Below are positions 10,417-20,037 of a DNA stretch of 64,000 nt, piece by piece. A program made the position numbers and the translations under genes. Below the pieces are notes generated by a model. The model made no database searches and was not told where the DNA came from. It saw only the letters and a list, made by a program, of their open reading frames with translations. Source of the stretch: Paludibacter sp. (GTDB lineage Bacteria > Bacteroidota > Bacteroidia > Bacteroidales > Paludibacteraceae); assembly GCA_028710895.1 (NCBI GenBank), contig JAQTTH010000002.1:124001-188000 (forward strand), written 5' to 3'. The number at the start of each line of letters is the position of its first letter. The first letter of the stretch is position 1.

Positions 10417-12897
10417 TTAGTTCTTGAGTTTTCTATAAGACGACTCACCATTTTGAGTAAGTCTTACAATGAATATTCCCTTAGGAAGGGTAGCATTCAT
10501 TACTTTCATATTATGGCCTGCAGTAGCTTGTAGTTTTTCATCAGCAATTAAAGCTCCTTGCATGTTGTAAACCGAAAGTTGAGCATGTGAAGCATAATCT
10601 GCATCAAACTCAGCAACAATTCTGCCGTTGTTGATATAAAGCTTTTCAAATTTATCGCTAACTTTGTTAACGGCACTGATAGTGTCTTTTACAAAAAGCT
10701 GCCAGTTGTCAAGATATGCAATTTTACCAACCTGATGATCGTTGTTGAAGAAGATTACCTGACTTGTGTTCAATGAGTCACCTGTCGAGAATTCGAAAGT
10801 AAGCTCTTTCCATTGACCTGCAGTATTAATACTATCGATATAATCTTTAGGGTACGAAGGATCTATACCGGCACTAAAGAATTTGTCAAAACCATTAATA
10901 CCCATACGGAATGCACCACCAATTGTACGAACCATTGCTTTTGATACATAACTATGTCTGGGTTTAAGCAAACCTGTCAATGCTACTTCAATGTCACCTC
11001 TGTTGGTGATTTTAGCACAGTGACTACCACAATAGATTGAATCAGACTCAGCCAGTGAAATTATCTGCCAATTTTCCCAACCGCGGAAGTTATTCTTGTC
11101 ATTCATGTATGGATCAGGAATTAAATTCTGACGATCTGAATAAATAGGAGCGAAGCAGCTGTTGCTAGCACTTTTTACAGCTACAGTTGTTGTAACATTT
11201 CCGCTGGCGATTGAAATAACTCCATTTACAGCAGTCGTTCCGTTGTAAGTAACGCTAACCGGAGTTGAAACTGCAGCTGCAGGTATTGTCGAAGGTTGAA
11301 CTGTAATTCCGGCAGGTGCTGTAATTACGATATCCTGACTCAAGTTGTTGCCAGTAACTGTAAAGTTATCAGAAGTAAACAATTCGTCAAATGCCAATCC
11401 TGTTTTTGTTGCACTCACAACAGCGTCAGGCACGATATACATTTCCCAGTTGTCAACAAAGGCTAAAGTTCCTGCACCGCCATCACCTGGCCAGTTATTG
11501 ATATACATTACAGGATTGTCAGGAACTGTTTCTCCGGTAGTGAATACAAAGTCAAGTACTTGCCATTGCTCATTCGCTTCAAGTGGTTTCAGGATTTTTG
11601 TACCGTTTCCATCAATGCGTTCAACGCCAAGATTAAAACGTCCGTTAGTTTTATAAACTACTTTTACACGGTATGTAGTGCTTGGCATAAGCATTCCATT
11701 CAATGGAAGGTCAAGTGAGCCGGTGTTTGCTTTCTCACCATCACCAATACGAATTGAAGAAGCTCCACAAAATACGTTGGTTGGATCTGTAGTTATTTTG
11801 ACAACTGCTTTGTCGCCCCAGCCTTTAAATGTAGTAAGACTGTTTAATCCCGGATCCGAAATCATATTTACACTTTCTGTATAAAGCGGAACAAAGCAAG
11901 TAGCATCCGAAACAGCTTTTACAGGAATTTTCGTTACTGTGGTTCCACTTGTCAATGTAATATTTCCATCAACCACTGTACTACCATCATAACTAACTAC
12001 AATTTCTGTATTTAGTGCATTGGCTGGTAAGGTTTTTGGATCTACAGTAATACCAGCGGGAGCTGTAATAGTAATAGGATTATTCAAATTAGCTGCTGTT
12101 ATTGTACTAATTTCAGCATCGTAGTTTGAGTCAAATGCAAATGAACTAGTTGCTGAACTTATTACAGGTTGAGCTTCAGCACCTTTCTGAAATAGATATG
12201 CTACATTTTCATCAGTTAATGCAACATCGTACATGCTGATTTTGTGAATTTTACCTTTCCATGTTGGATCTGCTCTATAGCCACCTTTTGCAAAATAAGC
12301 AAATTGTGTTCCAATACCAGCCAATGAGTTTGTGCCCGATAAGTCAGCCGATCCCATATTTATACCATCTATATAGAATACAATTGTTGTAGCATTAATT
12401 GTACAAACCATATGGTGCAGAATACCATCGTCATATTCTGGTCCGTTTACACCATTTTCAGCCCCGGAACCACCAGTTCCGGTTGAAAGCATCGCACGGC
12501 TAACATTATTACCACGGGCAGGAGTGATACAGGTGTAATTTTCTCCACCTCCACCTGCGTTTGTGTTACCAAAATAGTAGAGCATATGGTAGCTACCATT
12601 TGCTCCCGGAGCTGATGTAAACCAAACCTCCATTGAAAGTTCTGTATAAGCATTGATAGCTAAATCGGAACCGCTTAGATTAACATAACCACCGTTTGTT
12701 GTATTTAAAGCTTTGTCCGTAATTGTTGCTCCACCTTCGAGGGTGCCATTTAATGTCCCTTTCGAGTCATTTGCAGTACCATCATCAAATGTCCATTGAT
12801 GTTTCAGATTGGCATCTGCCGGGGCCGTTTGAGCCGAGGTCAGCGCACTTATGCCAAATAAGAATGACAGGCATAAGGATAAGTAAGTTTTTTTCAT
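10417..12897 (-). CDS. T9SS-secreted LamG protein with duplicated sandwich/CBM-like modules
   Basis: Start set at the ATG at 12897, where MKKTYLSLCLSFLFGISA is a good signal peptide; 25 upstream in-frame codons are discarded. The product is 826 residues. About 28-235 is a LamG/concanavalin-like domain (WTFDDGTANDSKG, later KIHKISMYDVALTDENV). Then a module occurs twice: a small beta-sandwich containing ITAPAGITV, followed by a CBM4/9-like jelly roll that ends with AFVDNWEMYIV in the first copy and AYLDNWQLFVK in the second. The last 70 or so residues are a T9SS sorting domain (QLSVYNMQGALI, then GIFIVRLTQNGESSYRKLK). No catalytic domain is visible, so it is probably a surface glycan-binding protein. 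It forms its own unit between a large intergenic region and a terminator. Confidence 0.8.
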   Translation of the reverse strand: MKKTYLSLCLSFLFGISALTSAQTAPADANLKHQWTFDDGTANDSKGTLNGTLEGGATITDKALNTTNGGYVNLSGSDLAINAYTELSMEVWFTSAPGANGSYHMLYYFGNTNAGGGGENYTCITPARGNNVSRAMLSTGTGGSGAENGVNGPEYDDGILHHMVCTINATTIVFYIDGINMGSADLSGTNSLAGIGTQFAYFAKGGYRADPTWKGKIHKISMYDVALTDENVAYLFQKGAEAQPVISSATSSFAFDSNYDAEISTITAANLNNPITITAPAGITVDPKTLPANALNTEIVVSYDGSTVVDGNITLTSGTTVTKIPVKAVSDATCFVPLYTESVNMISDPGLNSLTTFKGWGDKAVVKITTDPTNVFCGASSIRIGDGEKANTGSLDLPLNGMLMPSTTYRVKVVYKTNGRFNLGVERIDGNGTKILKPLEANEQWQVLDFVFTTGETVPDNPVMYINNWPGDGGAGTLAFVDNWEMYIVPDAVVSATKTGLAFDELFTSDNFTVTGNNLSQDIVITAPAGITVQPSTIPAAAVSTPVSVTYNGTTAVNGVISIASGNVTTTVAVKSASNSCFAPIYSDRQNLIPDPYMNDKNNFRGWENWQIISLAESDSIYCGSHCAKITNRGDIEVALTGLLKPRHSYVSKAMVRTIGGAFRMGINGFDKFFSAGIDPSYPKDYIDSINTAGQWKELTFEFSTGDSLNTSQVIFFNNDHQVGKIAYLDNWQLFVKDTISAVNKVSDKFEKLYINNGRIVAEFDADYASHAQLSVYNMQGALIADEKLQATAGHNMKVMNATLPKGIFIVRLTQNGESSYRKLKN

Positions 12898-13072
12898 AAA
12901 ATAATAAATTAAAGTAAATAATAAAACTTGTATTAAATAATTAGTGTATTGGTAAGTTTTTTGCTCCCTCAAAATACTGAAGCTATCTGACTTTTGTTGT
13001 GATTTAAATGTTTTTAAATTGAGAACTTATAATATAAAAATATGCAATGCCAAGAATGTGTTTTGGATAAGG

Positions 13073-13080
13073 CAAAGATA
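13073..13080 (-). promoter_or_regulatory. Candidate -7 box for the LamG gene
   Basis: On the minus strand this reads TATCTTTG, matching the Bacteroidota -7 consensus TAnnTTTG. It lies within a small inverted repeat (GGCAAAG ... CTTTTGCC, 13072-13093). No TTTG -33 box is at the usual spacing, and the leader would be about 170 bases. Confidence 0.3.
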
Positions 13081-13773
13081 ATTGCTTTTGCCATGAAGTT
13101 TTTGATACTGTTCAATCAAAAAAGGATATATTCTGACCAAAAAGCATCTCAAATTAGCCTGTAATTTGATTTTGTTGGTTTGAATTAAGCTTTTGAATAG
13201 GCGTAATTATCATATATATAGATATTTACAGAATGGTTGTTTGCGGTAAATTCGAAATCATGTCATTTTGAAATATTGATAGAGTTGTAAAACAATATAT
13301 AGCTTGTGCATAGATTGTGCTTGTCTGTCTTATATAATGCAGGAATATCTCCGGAAAATTTATTTTTTTTATTTCCCGAAAATGTTGTTGAGGATTATTG
13401 TGTGGTTTGAATGTGTTGGTTGAACATGGTAGTGGATGTCTGGTTTTAGTATAAAGGATGTGTATCTGAATCAATATTCAAATTGCAGTTGGAGGTTTGG
13501 GGGTTAAACCAAAATAGTTAATTTCTATTGTTCTTAATATAGTTTGTGCAAAATTGCATATCGGAACTTTTCAAATCATGAGATTCCCAACTGAAATTCT
13601 CACATGTTTTCAAACAAAAATCACATATAATAAAGTATAGCATCATGGTCTCTAATATGTCCTCTGTGAGCCTCTGGGTTTGTATTTGTCTATTTCTCAA
13701 TTTAATCTGGTCAATTTGTCTTCAAATTTGAATAGCTTTTCTTCTTCTACTATAAAAAAAAGAAGTTTCTTTG

Positions 13774-13831
13774 CATATAGAAATTATCTACTCGGAAAAT
13801 GTAAGAAAACAATTTCTATATGATATTTTTG
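13774..13831 (+). promoter_or_regulatory. Perfect 12-bp inverted repeat next to a -7 box, upstream of GH43
   Basis: Arms CATATAGAAATT (13774-13785) and AATTTCTATATG (13811-13822) are exact reverse complements separated by 25 bases. Two bases further is TATTTTTG (13824-13831), which fits the TAnnTTTG -7 box, and the GH43 ATG follows at 13865. This is a plausible operator-promoter for the first plus-strand transcript, perhaps bound by the PUL regulator. No T-run follows, so it is unlikely to be a terminator. Confidence 0.5.
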
Positions 13832-13864
13832 TAAATTGAAAAACACACTCGAAAATATATTGTG

Positions 13865-14959
13865 ATGAAAATCCAATCAATTGTCTATATAGGTTTGCTC
13901 ATTTTGCTTTGTGCTTGCCAGAAGCTGGGTAAGAATACAGCGTCGATAGTGAATGTTCAGGAAAAAACATACACTAATCCGATATTGCCTGTTGGAAATA
14001 AGCCATGGGCCATTTATCAAAATGGGTTCTATTACTACACACAGGAAACAGGTAATAATGTTGTAATCTGGAAAACGAAAGATTTGACAGATTTGCGTAA
14101 CGCTCCTCATAAAGAAGTTTGGCTGCCTACTGATCCGAAATCATCTCACGATTTGTGGGCACCGGAGATTCACTACATTCAGGGTAAATGGTATATTTAC
14201 TTTGAAGCCGATGATGGAAACAGTGATAACCATCAAATATATGTTGTGGAAAATACAGCAAAAGATCCTCTAGAGGGTAAATTTACTTTTAAGGGAAGAA
14301 TAAGCACCGATAAGGATAATAATTGGGGGATACACCCAACAGTTCTTCAACATAAAGGTAGTTTGTATATGGCATGGTCTGGTTGGCAGTCGCGCCGTGT
14401 AAAGGTAGAGACTCAATGTATCTATATAGCTAAAATGAAAAATCCATGGACGTTGGAATCCGACAGAGTTTTACTCTCAAAACCGGAGTATGAGTGGGAG
14501 CGACAATGGATTAACCCTGATGGAAGTAAAACGGCCTATACCATTTACGTGAATGAGGCTCCGCAATTCTTCCACAGTAAAAATAGCGATAAAATATACA
14601 TATTCTACAGTGCAAGTGGATTGTGGACACCGTTTTATGCTATAGGAAAGCTGACGGCAAATGCCAAAAATGATTTGCTGAATCCGGCATCGTGGACTAA
14701 GTCTGAACGGCCTGTCTTTAAGCAAGTTCCACAAGACAGCATTTTCTCTACGGGCAACTGTAGTTTTGTGCCATCGCCGGACGGAAAGGAGTATTACATG
14801 CTTTATCACGCGCGAAAAATACCTAACGAGCCACCCGGGGCGCTGGACTCCCGCTCTCCACGATTACAAAAAATTGAGTGGAGCGATGACGGAACCCCTT
14901 ATCTCGGTGTGCCAATACCTGCATCGGTTCGGCTACCAAAGCCGTCGGGGACCAAATAA
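13865..14959 (+). CDS. GH43-fold lipoprotein lacking two of three catalytic carboxylates
   Basis: A 364-residue protein from the ATG at 13865; a GTG one codon earlier is less likely. Signal with lipobox (LLCAC, Cys18). The five-bladed propeller signatures of GH43 are clear: TNPILPVGNKPWAIYQNGFY, LWAPEIHYIQGKWYIYF, TVLQHKGSLYMAWSGW and YVNEAPQFF. In active relatives the base Asp sits in a G-x-D-P-W motif and the second Asp in an I-D-x-T-V motif. Here these read GNKPW (Lys46) and GIHPTV (His157). The Glu of NEAPQ (Glu231) remains. It may be a binding protein or use an unusual mechanism; some GH43 exo-beta-1,3-galactanases are known to lack the usual base. It begins the plus-strand cluster. Confidence 0.82.
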   Translation: MKIQSIVYIGLLILLCACQKLGKNTASIVNVQEKTYTNPILPVGNKPWAIYQNGFYYYTQETGNNVVIWKTKDLTDLRNAPHKEVWLPTDPKSSHDLWAPEIHYIQGKWYIYFEADDGNSDNHQIYVVENTAKDPLEGKFTFKGRISTDKDNNWGIHPTVLQHKGSLYMAWSGWQSRRVKVETQCIYIAKMKNPWTLESDRVLLSKPEYEWERQWINPDGSKTAYTIYVNEAPQFFHSKNSDKIYIFYSASGLWTPFYAIGKLTANAKNDLLNPASWTKSERPVFKQVPQDSIFSTGNCSFVPSPDGKEYYMLYHARKIPNEPPGALDSRSPRLQKIEWSDDGTPYLGVPIPASVRLPKPSGTK

Positions 14960-15098
14960 TCGATAAAATTATATAACTAATTCTTTTATAGTTCTATATA
15001 TTGCTATAAAGGTTGAAGCCTGGGGTTGTAAAAGCTCTATTCAGGACTTACTTTGTCTAATAATTCTCAAAATAAATATTAATTTTTAGGAAATTCTT

Positions 15099-17615
15099 AT
15101 GAAAAAACCATTGTTGTTGTTGATGTTATCATTATCAATGTTGGCTGTTAATGCCAAGAAGCCTGTCGCGCAGATCGAGGCAAAGCCCTTGCGTGCACCA
15201 GCCGTCCCGTTACTTACTTCCGACCCTTATTTCAGTGTATGGTCAGCTTCTGATCAGTTGTCAGAAACTGCTACAACTCACTGGACAGGAAAAGTGCAGT
15301 CGTTGATTGGTGCTTTGCGTGTCGACGGAAAAACCTATCGTTTTCTGGGTCAGGAAGTAGCTTCCTACACTCCAGTTCTACCAAGTGGTGAATGGGAAGG
15401 ACAATTTACCGAACAAAAACCGGCAGCCAATTGGGCCGATGTGAATTTTGCTGATGGAGCCTGGAAAACAGGCAAAGGATCGTTTGGAAATAACGATGCT
15501 CCCCGCCATTCTACTAATTGGGAAAGCAAAGATATCTGGATTCGTCGCACGTTCGATTTGAAAGAAAATATTAGCGCAGAGCCATTGTTCATCGAGTATT
15601 CTCACGATGATATCTTCGAGCTTTTTGTAAATGGAGTAAAATTGGTTGACACCGGATATACCTGGAGAAACAATGTATATGTGGAACTTGATGCAAAGAT
15701 AAAAAGTTTGCTAAAACCGGGTAAAAATGTGATTGCAGCTCATTGTCACAATGAGGTGGGTGGAGCGTTTGTTGATTTTGGCTTGATGAAAAAAGACAAT
15801 GTAGGTGACGGATTTGCAACGAAAGCAATTCAGAAATCGGTGAAAGTATTGCCAACAAACAGCGTTTATTCTTTTGTTTGTGGCCCGGTACAACTCGAAG
15901 TTACCTTTACAGCTCCAGTGCTGTTGGAAGATCTGGATTTGGTAAGTACTCCTATCAACTACGTGAGCTACAAGGCTACTTCGTTAGATAAAAAAGCGCA
16001 CGATGTTCAAATTTATTTTGAAGCAACTCCGCAATTGGCTGTAAATTTTGATAATCAGCCAATTAAATTTGAGAAGATTACCAAGAATAACTTTACTTAC
16101 CTCAAAACGGGAACCATTAACCAACCAATTTTGGGTCAGGTGGGCGACGATATGCGTATTGACTGGGGTTATTTGTACTTCGGAGGTCAACTATCGGGAC
16201 AAGAGAATTTGTCGTTGGCTGACTATTACGCAGCTAAAAAATCGTTTATCGAAACAGGTAAATCGTGTGCAGACGTTTGTCCTAAAACGCTATCTGCCAA
16301 TATGAAAGAAAAAATGAGTGTTTTGGCTTATACCAATAACCTTGGCGCCGTATCGAAAGACGGTATTAGTGGTCACTTGATGGTAGGTTACGATGACCTT
16401 TACTCAATACAATATTTCTACGAAAACCTGATGCCATATTGGAAACACAACGGTAAAGTTGATATTTTCCAGGCATTTGAAAAAGCAGAGAAATCATACA
16501 CGACTTTGATGAGCAGATGTACCGATTTTGATAAAAAGATGTTAGCAGATGCCGAAAAAGTAGGTGGTAAAGAATATGCTGAACTTTGTGCATTGGCTTA
16601 CCGTCAGGCAATTGTAGCTCATAAACTGGTTCAGGACAAAGACGGTAACTTGCTTTTCCTTTCGAAAGAAAATAACAGCAACGGTTGTATTAATACTGTC
16701 GATGTAACTTATCCATCGGCTCCGCTGTTCTTGCTTTACAATCCGGAATTGATGAAAGGTATGTTGACCTCAATTTTCCATTACAGCGAAAGTGGTCGTT
16801 GGACAAAACCTTTCCCTGCGCACGATTTGGGAACTTATCCAATTGCTAACGGACAACTTTACGGTGGCGATATGCCGGTAGAAGAAGGTGGAAATATGTT
16901 ACTTTTGACTACCGCTGTTGCCTATGCTGAAGGTAATGCTGAATATGCCCGCAAACATTGGGATGTATTGACTGTTTGGGCCGATTATTTGATTAAAGCA
17001 GGTTTGGATCCTGAAAGTCAGCTTTGTACCGACGACTTTGCCGGTCACTTGGCCCATAACACCAACCTGTCGGTAAAAGCAATTCTTGGTATTGCCGGAT
17101 TTGGTAAAATGGCCGCTATGCTGGGCAAAGACGATATCGCAAATAAATACATTAGCACAGCAAAAGAAATGGCTTCGAAATGGATTTCGATGGCAAATGA
17201 TGGTGATCACTACCGTTTAACGTTCGACAGAACCGGAACATGGAGTCAGAAATACAATCTGGTGTGGGATAAAGTGTTGGATATGGGCATTTTCCCAAAA
17301 GAAGTTGCTCAAAAAGAAATCGCTTTCTATTTGACTAAACAAAATAAATTTGGGTTACCACTTGATAGCCGTAAAACTTACACCAAATCCGACTGGATTA
17401 TATGGACAGCTACATTGGCCGATTCGCCGGCCGATTTCAATAAAATTGTTGCACCGGTTTACACCTATGTGAATGAAACTACTTCGCGTGTTCCATTGTG
17501 CGACTGGCACGAAACAACAACCGGTTCGGCTGTAGGTTTCAAAGCACGTTCAGTTGTGGGTGGATATTTCATGAAAATGCTTGAAGCAAAAATGAAAACG
17601 ACTCCAGCCAAATAA
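15099..17615 (+). CDS. DUF4965/glutaminase-like family secreted protein
   Basis: An 838-residue protein with an Sec signal (residues 1-19). It starts with the typical PLRAPAVPLLTSDPYFSVWS segment of the DUF4964/DUF5127/DUF4965/DUF1793 family, often annotated glutaminase A in Bacteroidota. The C-terminal half is an alpha/alpha-barrel-like region (DDLYSIQYFYENLMPYWK, NTVDVTYPSAPLFL, CTDDFAGHLAHNTNLSVKA, GYFMKMLEAK). Between about residues 105 and 235 lies a jelly-roll insert (NWADVNFADGAWKTGKGSFG, DIWIRRTFDL) like the sugar-binding domain of GH2 enzymes; the GH2 at 35347 carries a similar one. Glutaminase activity is a database label for the family and unproven. The barrel fold and PUL setting make a glycosidase-like role equally possible. 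No T9SS domain. Confidence 0.8.
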   Translation: MKKPLLLLMLSLSMLAVNAKKPVAQIEAKPLRAPAVPLLTSDPYFSVWSASDQLSETATTHWTGKVQSLIGALRVDGKTYRFLGQEVASYTPVLPSGEWEGQFTEQKPAANWADVNFADGAWKTGKGSFGNNDAPRHSTNWESKDIWIRRTFDLKENISAEPLFIEYSHDDIFELFVNGVKLVDTGYTWRNNVYVELDAKIKSLLKPGKNVIAAHCHNEVGGAFVDFGLMKKDNVGDGFATKAIQKSVKVLPTNSVYSFVCGPVQLEVTFTAPVLLEDLDLVSTPINYVSYKATSLDKKAHDVQIYFEATPQLAVNFDNQPIKFEKITKNNFTYLKTGTINQPILGQVGDDMRIDWGYLYFGGQLSGQENLSLADYYAAKKSFIETGKSCADVCPKTLSANMKEKMSVLAYTNNLGAVSKDGISGHLMVGYDDLYSIQYFYENLMPYWKHNGKVDIFQAFEKAEKSYTTLMSRCTDFDKKMLADAEKVGGKEYAELCALAYRQAIVAHKLVQDKDGNLLFLSKENNSNGCINTVDVTYPSAPLFLLYNPELMKGMLTSIFHYSESGRWTKPFPAHDLGTYPIANGQLYGGDMPVEEGGNMLLLTTAVAYAEGNAEYARKHWDVLTVWADYLIKAGLDPESQLCTDDFAGHLAHNTNLSVKAILGIAGFGKMAAMLGKDDIANKYISTAKEMASKWISMANDGDHYRLTFDRTGTWSQKYNLVWDKVLDMGIFPKEVAQKEIAFYLTKQNKFGLPLDSRKTYTKSDWIIWTATLADSPADFNKIVAPVYTYVNETTSRVPLCDWHETTTGSAVGFKARSVVGGYFMKMLEAKMKTTPAK

Positions 17616-17629
17616 ACAAAATCTTTTTT

Positions 17630-17695
17630 CTCAAGCAATTCATTTGTATCGATAATTTAAATTTCGAACAAGTGAGTTGCTTGAGTATTTTTTCT
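17630..17695 (+). terminator. Long-loop hairpin with T-run between DUF4965 gene and GH92
   Basis: Arms 17630-17646 and 17669-17685 pair over 17 bases with two G-T wobbles, the outer nine (CTCAAGCAA/TTGCTTGAG) perfectly, and are followed by TATTTTTTCT. It begins 14 bases after the stop at 17615 and lies 45 bases before the GH92 ATG. It can act as a terminator or a partial attenuator that lowers expression of the downstream genes. Confidence 0.65.
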
Positions 17696-17730
17696 ACACA
17701 CATTTTTTCTATTTATTATAAGCAACTTAT

Positions 17731-20010
17731 ATGCGATTTTCTAAATTCATTCTGTCATTGGTTTTTCTCGGTTTTGTTACTGGTATTTTTGCTGCCAATA
17801 ATCTGGTAGATCTGGTCAATACATTGCAAGGAACAAACTCAACGTTCGAACTTAGTAGAGGAAATACCTACCCCACATTGGCCATGCCCTGGGGAATGAA
17901 TTTCTGGACCCCACAAACCGGCGAAAATCGCAATGGTTGGATTTACCAATACAAAGCCACCACCATCAGGGGTTTCCGCCAGACACACCAGTGTAGCCCG
18001 TGGACAAACGACTATGCAGCATTTTCGCTTATGCCAGTTTCGGGTAAATTGCAAGTGAGCCAAAACAGCCGTGCTCTATCGTTCAGTCACGCCAATGAAA
18101 TAGCGAAACCGCACTACTACAAGGTACAATTCGACAATAAAATTACAGCCGAAATGTCGCCAACTGAACGTGGCGTTTTCATGCGATTTACTTTCCCTCA
18201 AAATGATGATTCCTATGTTGTTATAGATGGCAACAGCGGAGGAAGCATGGTGAAAATCATTCCCGCCGAACATAAAATTGTTGGTTATTGCAAAAATGGC
18301 AATCCTTCCGTTACAAAAGATTTTGCCAATTACTTCGTCATTGTTTTCGACCAGCCGTTTGAAAATAGCGGTACGTGGCAAAATAACTCGGGCGACCTAT
18401 TGCCCAATAATTTACAGGCCGAAGGCGACTATGTTGGTGCCTATGCCGGATTCAAAAAAGGAGCTGTGGTCAATGCTAAAGTCATATCCTCATTTATCAG
18501 CATTGAACAAGCAGAACGAAATTTCAACAACGAATTGGCCTCAGCCGGATCGTTGGAAGTAATTAAAAATAATGCCGGGCAAGCCTGGAACAAACAACTT
18601 GGCAAAGTGGAAGTTGAAGGTGGAACCGCCGAGGAAAAGGCAACGTTCTATTCATGCTTTTTTCGCTCCATGCTTTTCCCTCGTCAGTTTTTCGAGTACG
18701 ACCAAAACAAAAAGCCAATCTATTATAGCCCATACGATTACAAAGTTCATGAAGGATATATGTACACCGACGATGGATTTTGGGATACTTTCAGGGCTCA
18801 ATTCCCGCTTAATGCCATTCTTCATCCCGAAATGCACGGTCGCTACATGAAATCGCTCCTCGATGCGTACGACCAAAGTGGTTGGTTGCCTTCGTGGTCG
18901 TTTCCGGGTCACAGCGGTGGTATGATTGGTAATCACGCATTTTCGCTATTGGCCGATGCTTATGTGAAAGGAATTCGCACCTTTGATGCGAAACATGCGT
19001 TGGAAGCCATGCGCCACGATGCCATGAACAAAGGCCCACGTGGCCCATCCATTGGTCGCGACGCTGCTGCCGAATATCAACAAATTGGCTATGTGTCCGC
19101 ACCAAATCATGGCGAAGCAACCGCTAAAACCTTGGAATATTGCTACGACGATTTTTGTGCCATGCAAGTGGCTAAATTGGCTGGCGAAAAGACCGATGAG
19201 GCATTTTTTGCTAAAACTATTTTCAATTATAAAAATGTGTACGATGCTTCCACCCGCTTTATGCGTGGACGGAAAAGTGACGGAAGTTGGATGCCAAATT
19301 TTGATCCAACAGCCTGGGGTGGTGCATTTATCGAAGGTTGTGCCTGGCATTATCACTGGTCGGTTTTCCATGATGTTCAGGGACTTATAAACCTGATGGG
19401 AGGCGACAAAAACTTTACTGCAAAGTTGGATTCGGTTTTTACGGCTACCAACAAATTCAATGTAGGAACTTACGGACGCGAAATACATGAAATGACCGAA
19501 ATGTCGATGATAAATATGGGGCAGTATGCACATGGAAATCAACCTATTCAGCACATGCCGTTTCTATACGATTATGCCGGTGAGCCCTGGAAAACCCAAC
19601 AATGGTCGCGCACTATCATGGATAAGTTGTACAATTCGGGGCCTGACGGATATTGTGGCGACGAAGACCAGGGACAAACGTCGTCGTGGTACGTCATTAG
19701 TGCCATGGGTTTGTATTCCGTTTGCCCGGGAACCGACCAATACGTGATTGGAAGCCCCGTTTTTCCTAAAATGAAAATTCATTTGGAAAATGGAAAAACA
19801 GTGACTATCATTGCGCAAGATAATAAACTAAGTAATCCGTATATTCAGTCGGCAACATTAAACGGAAAGCCGTATACAAAAAACTGGATTAGCTATTCCG
19901 ACCTTATGAAAGGTGCTGTTATTCAATATAAAATGAGCAACAAGCCTAATTTCAAAAGAGGAATTTTGCCCGGAGACAGACCATTTTCTGTTTCAAGTTT
20001 CGAGAAATAA
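17731..20010 (+). CDS. GH92 alpha-mannosidase (first copy)
   Basis: A 759-residue exported protein (signal 1-22), normal length for GH92. These are calcium-dependent inverting exo-alpha-mannosidases. The N-terminal sandwich domain shows VDLVNTLQGTNS and NTYPTLAMPWGMNFWTPQTG; the (alpha/alpha)6 domain carries the catalytic motifs. Glu535 in IEGCAWHYHW is at the general-acid position, and Asp644 and Asp646 in CGDEDQGQTSSWY are the base pair. They match Glu533, Asp642 and Asp644 of the characterised BT3990 with constant offset. The substrate-site motif is GNQPIQHM (602-609). No T9SS tail, so probably periplasmic. It is followed 27 bases later by GH125, whose exo-alpha-1,6-mannosidase activity would act on the same glycan. 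The exact linkage cannot be read from sequence. Confidence 0.95.
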   Translation: MRFSKFILSLVFLGFVTGIFAANNLVDLVNTLQGTNSTFELSRGNTYPTLAMPWGMNFWTPQTGENRNGWIYQYKATTIRGFRQTHQCSPWTNDYAAFSLMPVSGKLQVSQNSRALSFSHANEIAKPHYYKVQFDNKITAEMSPTERGVFMRFTFPQNDDSYVVIDGNSGGSMVKIIPAEHKIVGYCKNGNPSVTKDFANYFVIVFDQPFENSGTWQNNSGDLLPNNLQAEGDYVGAYAGFKKGAVVNAKVISSFISIEQAERNFNNELASAGSLEVIKNNAGQAWNKQLGKVEVEGGTAEEKATFYSCFFRSMLFPRQFFEYDQNKKPIYYSPYDYKVHEGYMYTDDGFWDTFRAQFPLNAILHPEMHGRYMKSLLDAYDQSGWLPSWSFPGHSGGMIGNHAFSLLADAYVKGIRTFDAKHALEAMRHDAMNKGPRGPSIGRDAAAEYQQIGYVSAPNHGEATAKTLEYCYDDFCAMQVAKLAGEKTDEAFFAKTIFNYKNVYDASTRFMRGRKSDGSWMPNFDPTAWGGAFIEGCAWHYHWSVFHDVQGLINLMGGDKNFTAKLDSVFTATNKFNVGTYGREIHEMTEMSMINMGQYAHGNQPIQHMPFLYDYAGEPWKTQQWSRTIMDKLYNSGPDGYCGDEDQGQTSSWYVISAMGLYSVCPGTDQYVIGSPVFPKMKIHLENGKTVTIIAQDNKLSNPYIQSATLNGKPYTKNWISYSDLMKGAVIQYKMSNKPNFKRGILPGDRPFSVSSFEK

Positions 20011-20037
20011 CCATTTGTAAATCAATATATCAGAAAA

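Larger units (their letters stand above)
12898..13864. other. Long non-coding divergent control region of the PUL
   Basis: 967 AT-rich bases between the minus-strand LamG gene and the plus-strand GH43 gene. Open frames here of 60-82 codons have no signal, domain or sensible start, so I treat it as non-coding. It holds a minus-strand -7 candidate (13073-13080), a 12-base perfect inverted repeat (13774-13822) and a plus-strand -7 candidate (13824-13831), listed separately. The unexplained length leaves room for a regulatory RNA, but I see no clear structure for one. Confidence 0.6.

Noticed and set aside
13226-13700. Two small minus-strand frames (82 and 60 codons) in the long intergenic region
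   Set aside because: No signal, domain or ribosome-site support; AT-rich filler is the better reading.
18946-19554. Minus-strand frame of 202 codons inside the first GH92
   Set aside because: Shadow of the conserved catalytic region; no start context or domain.
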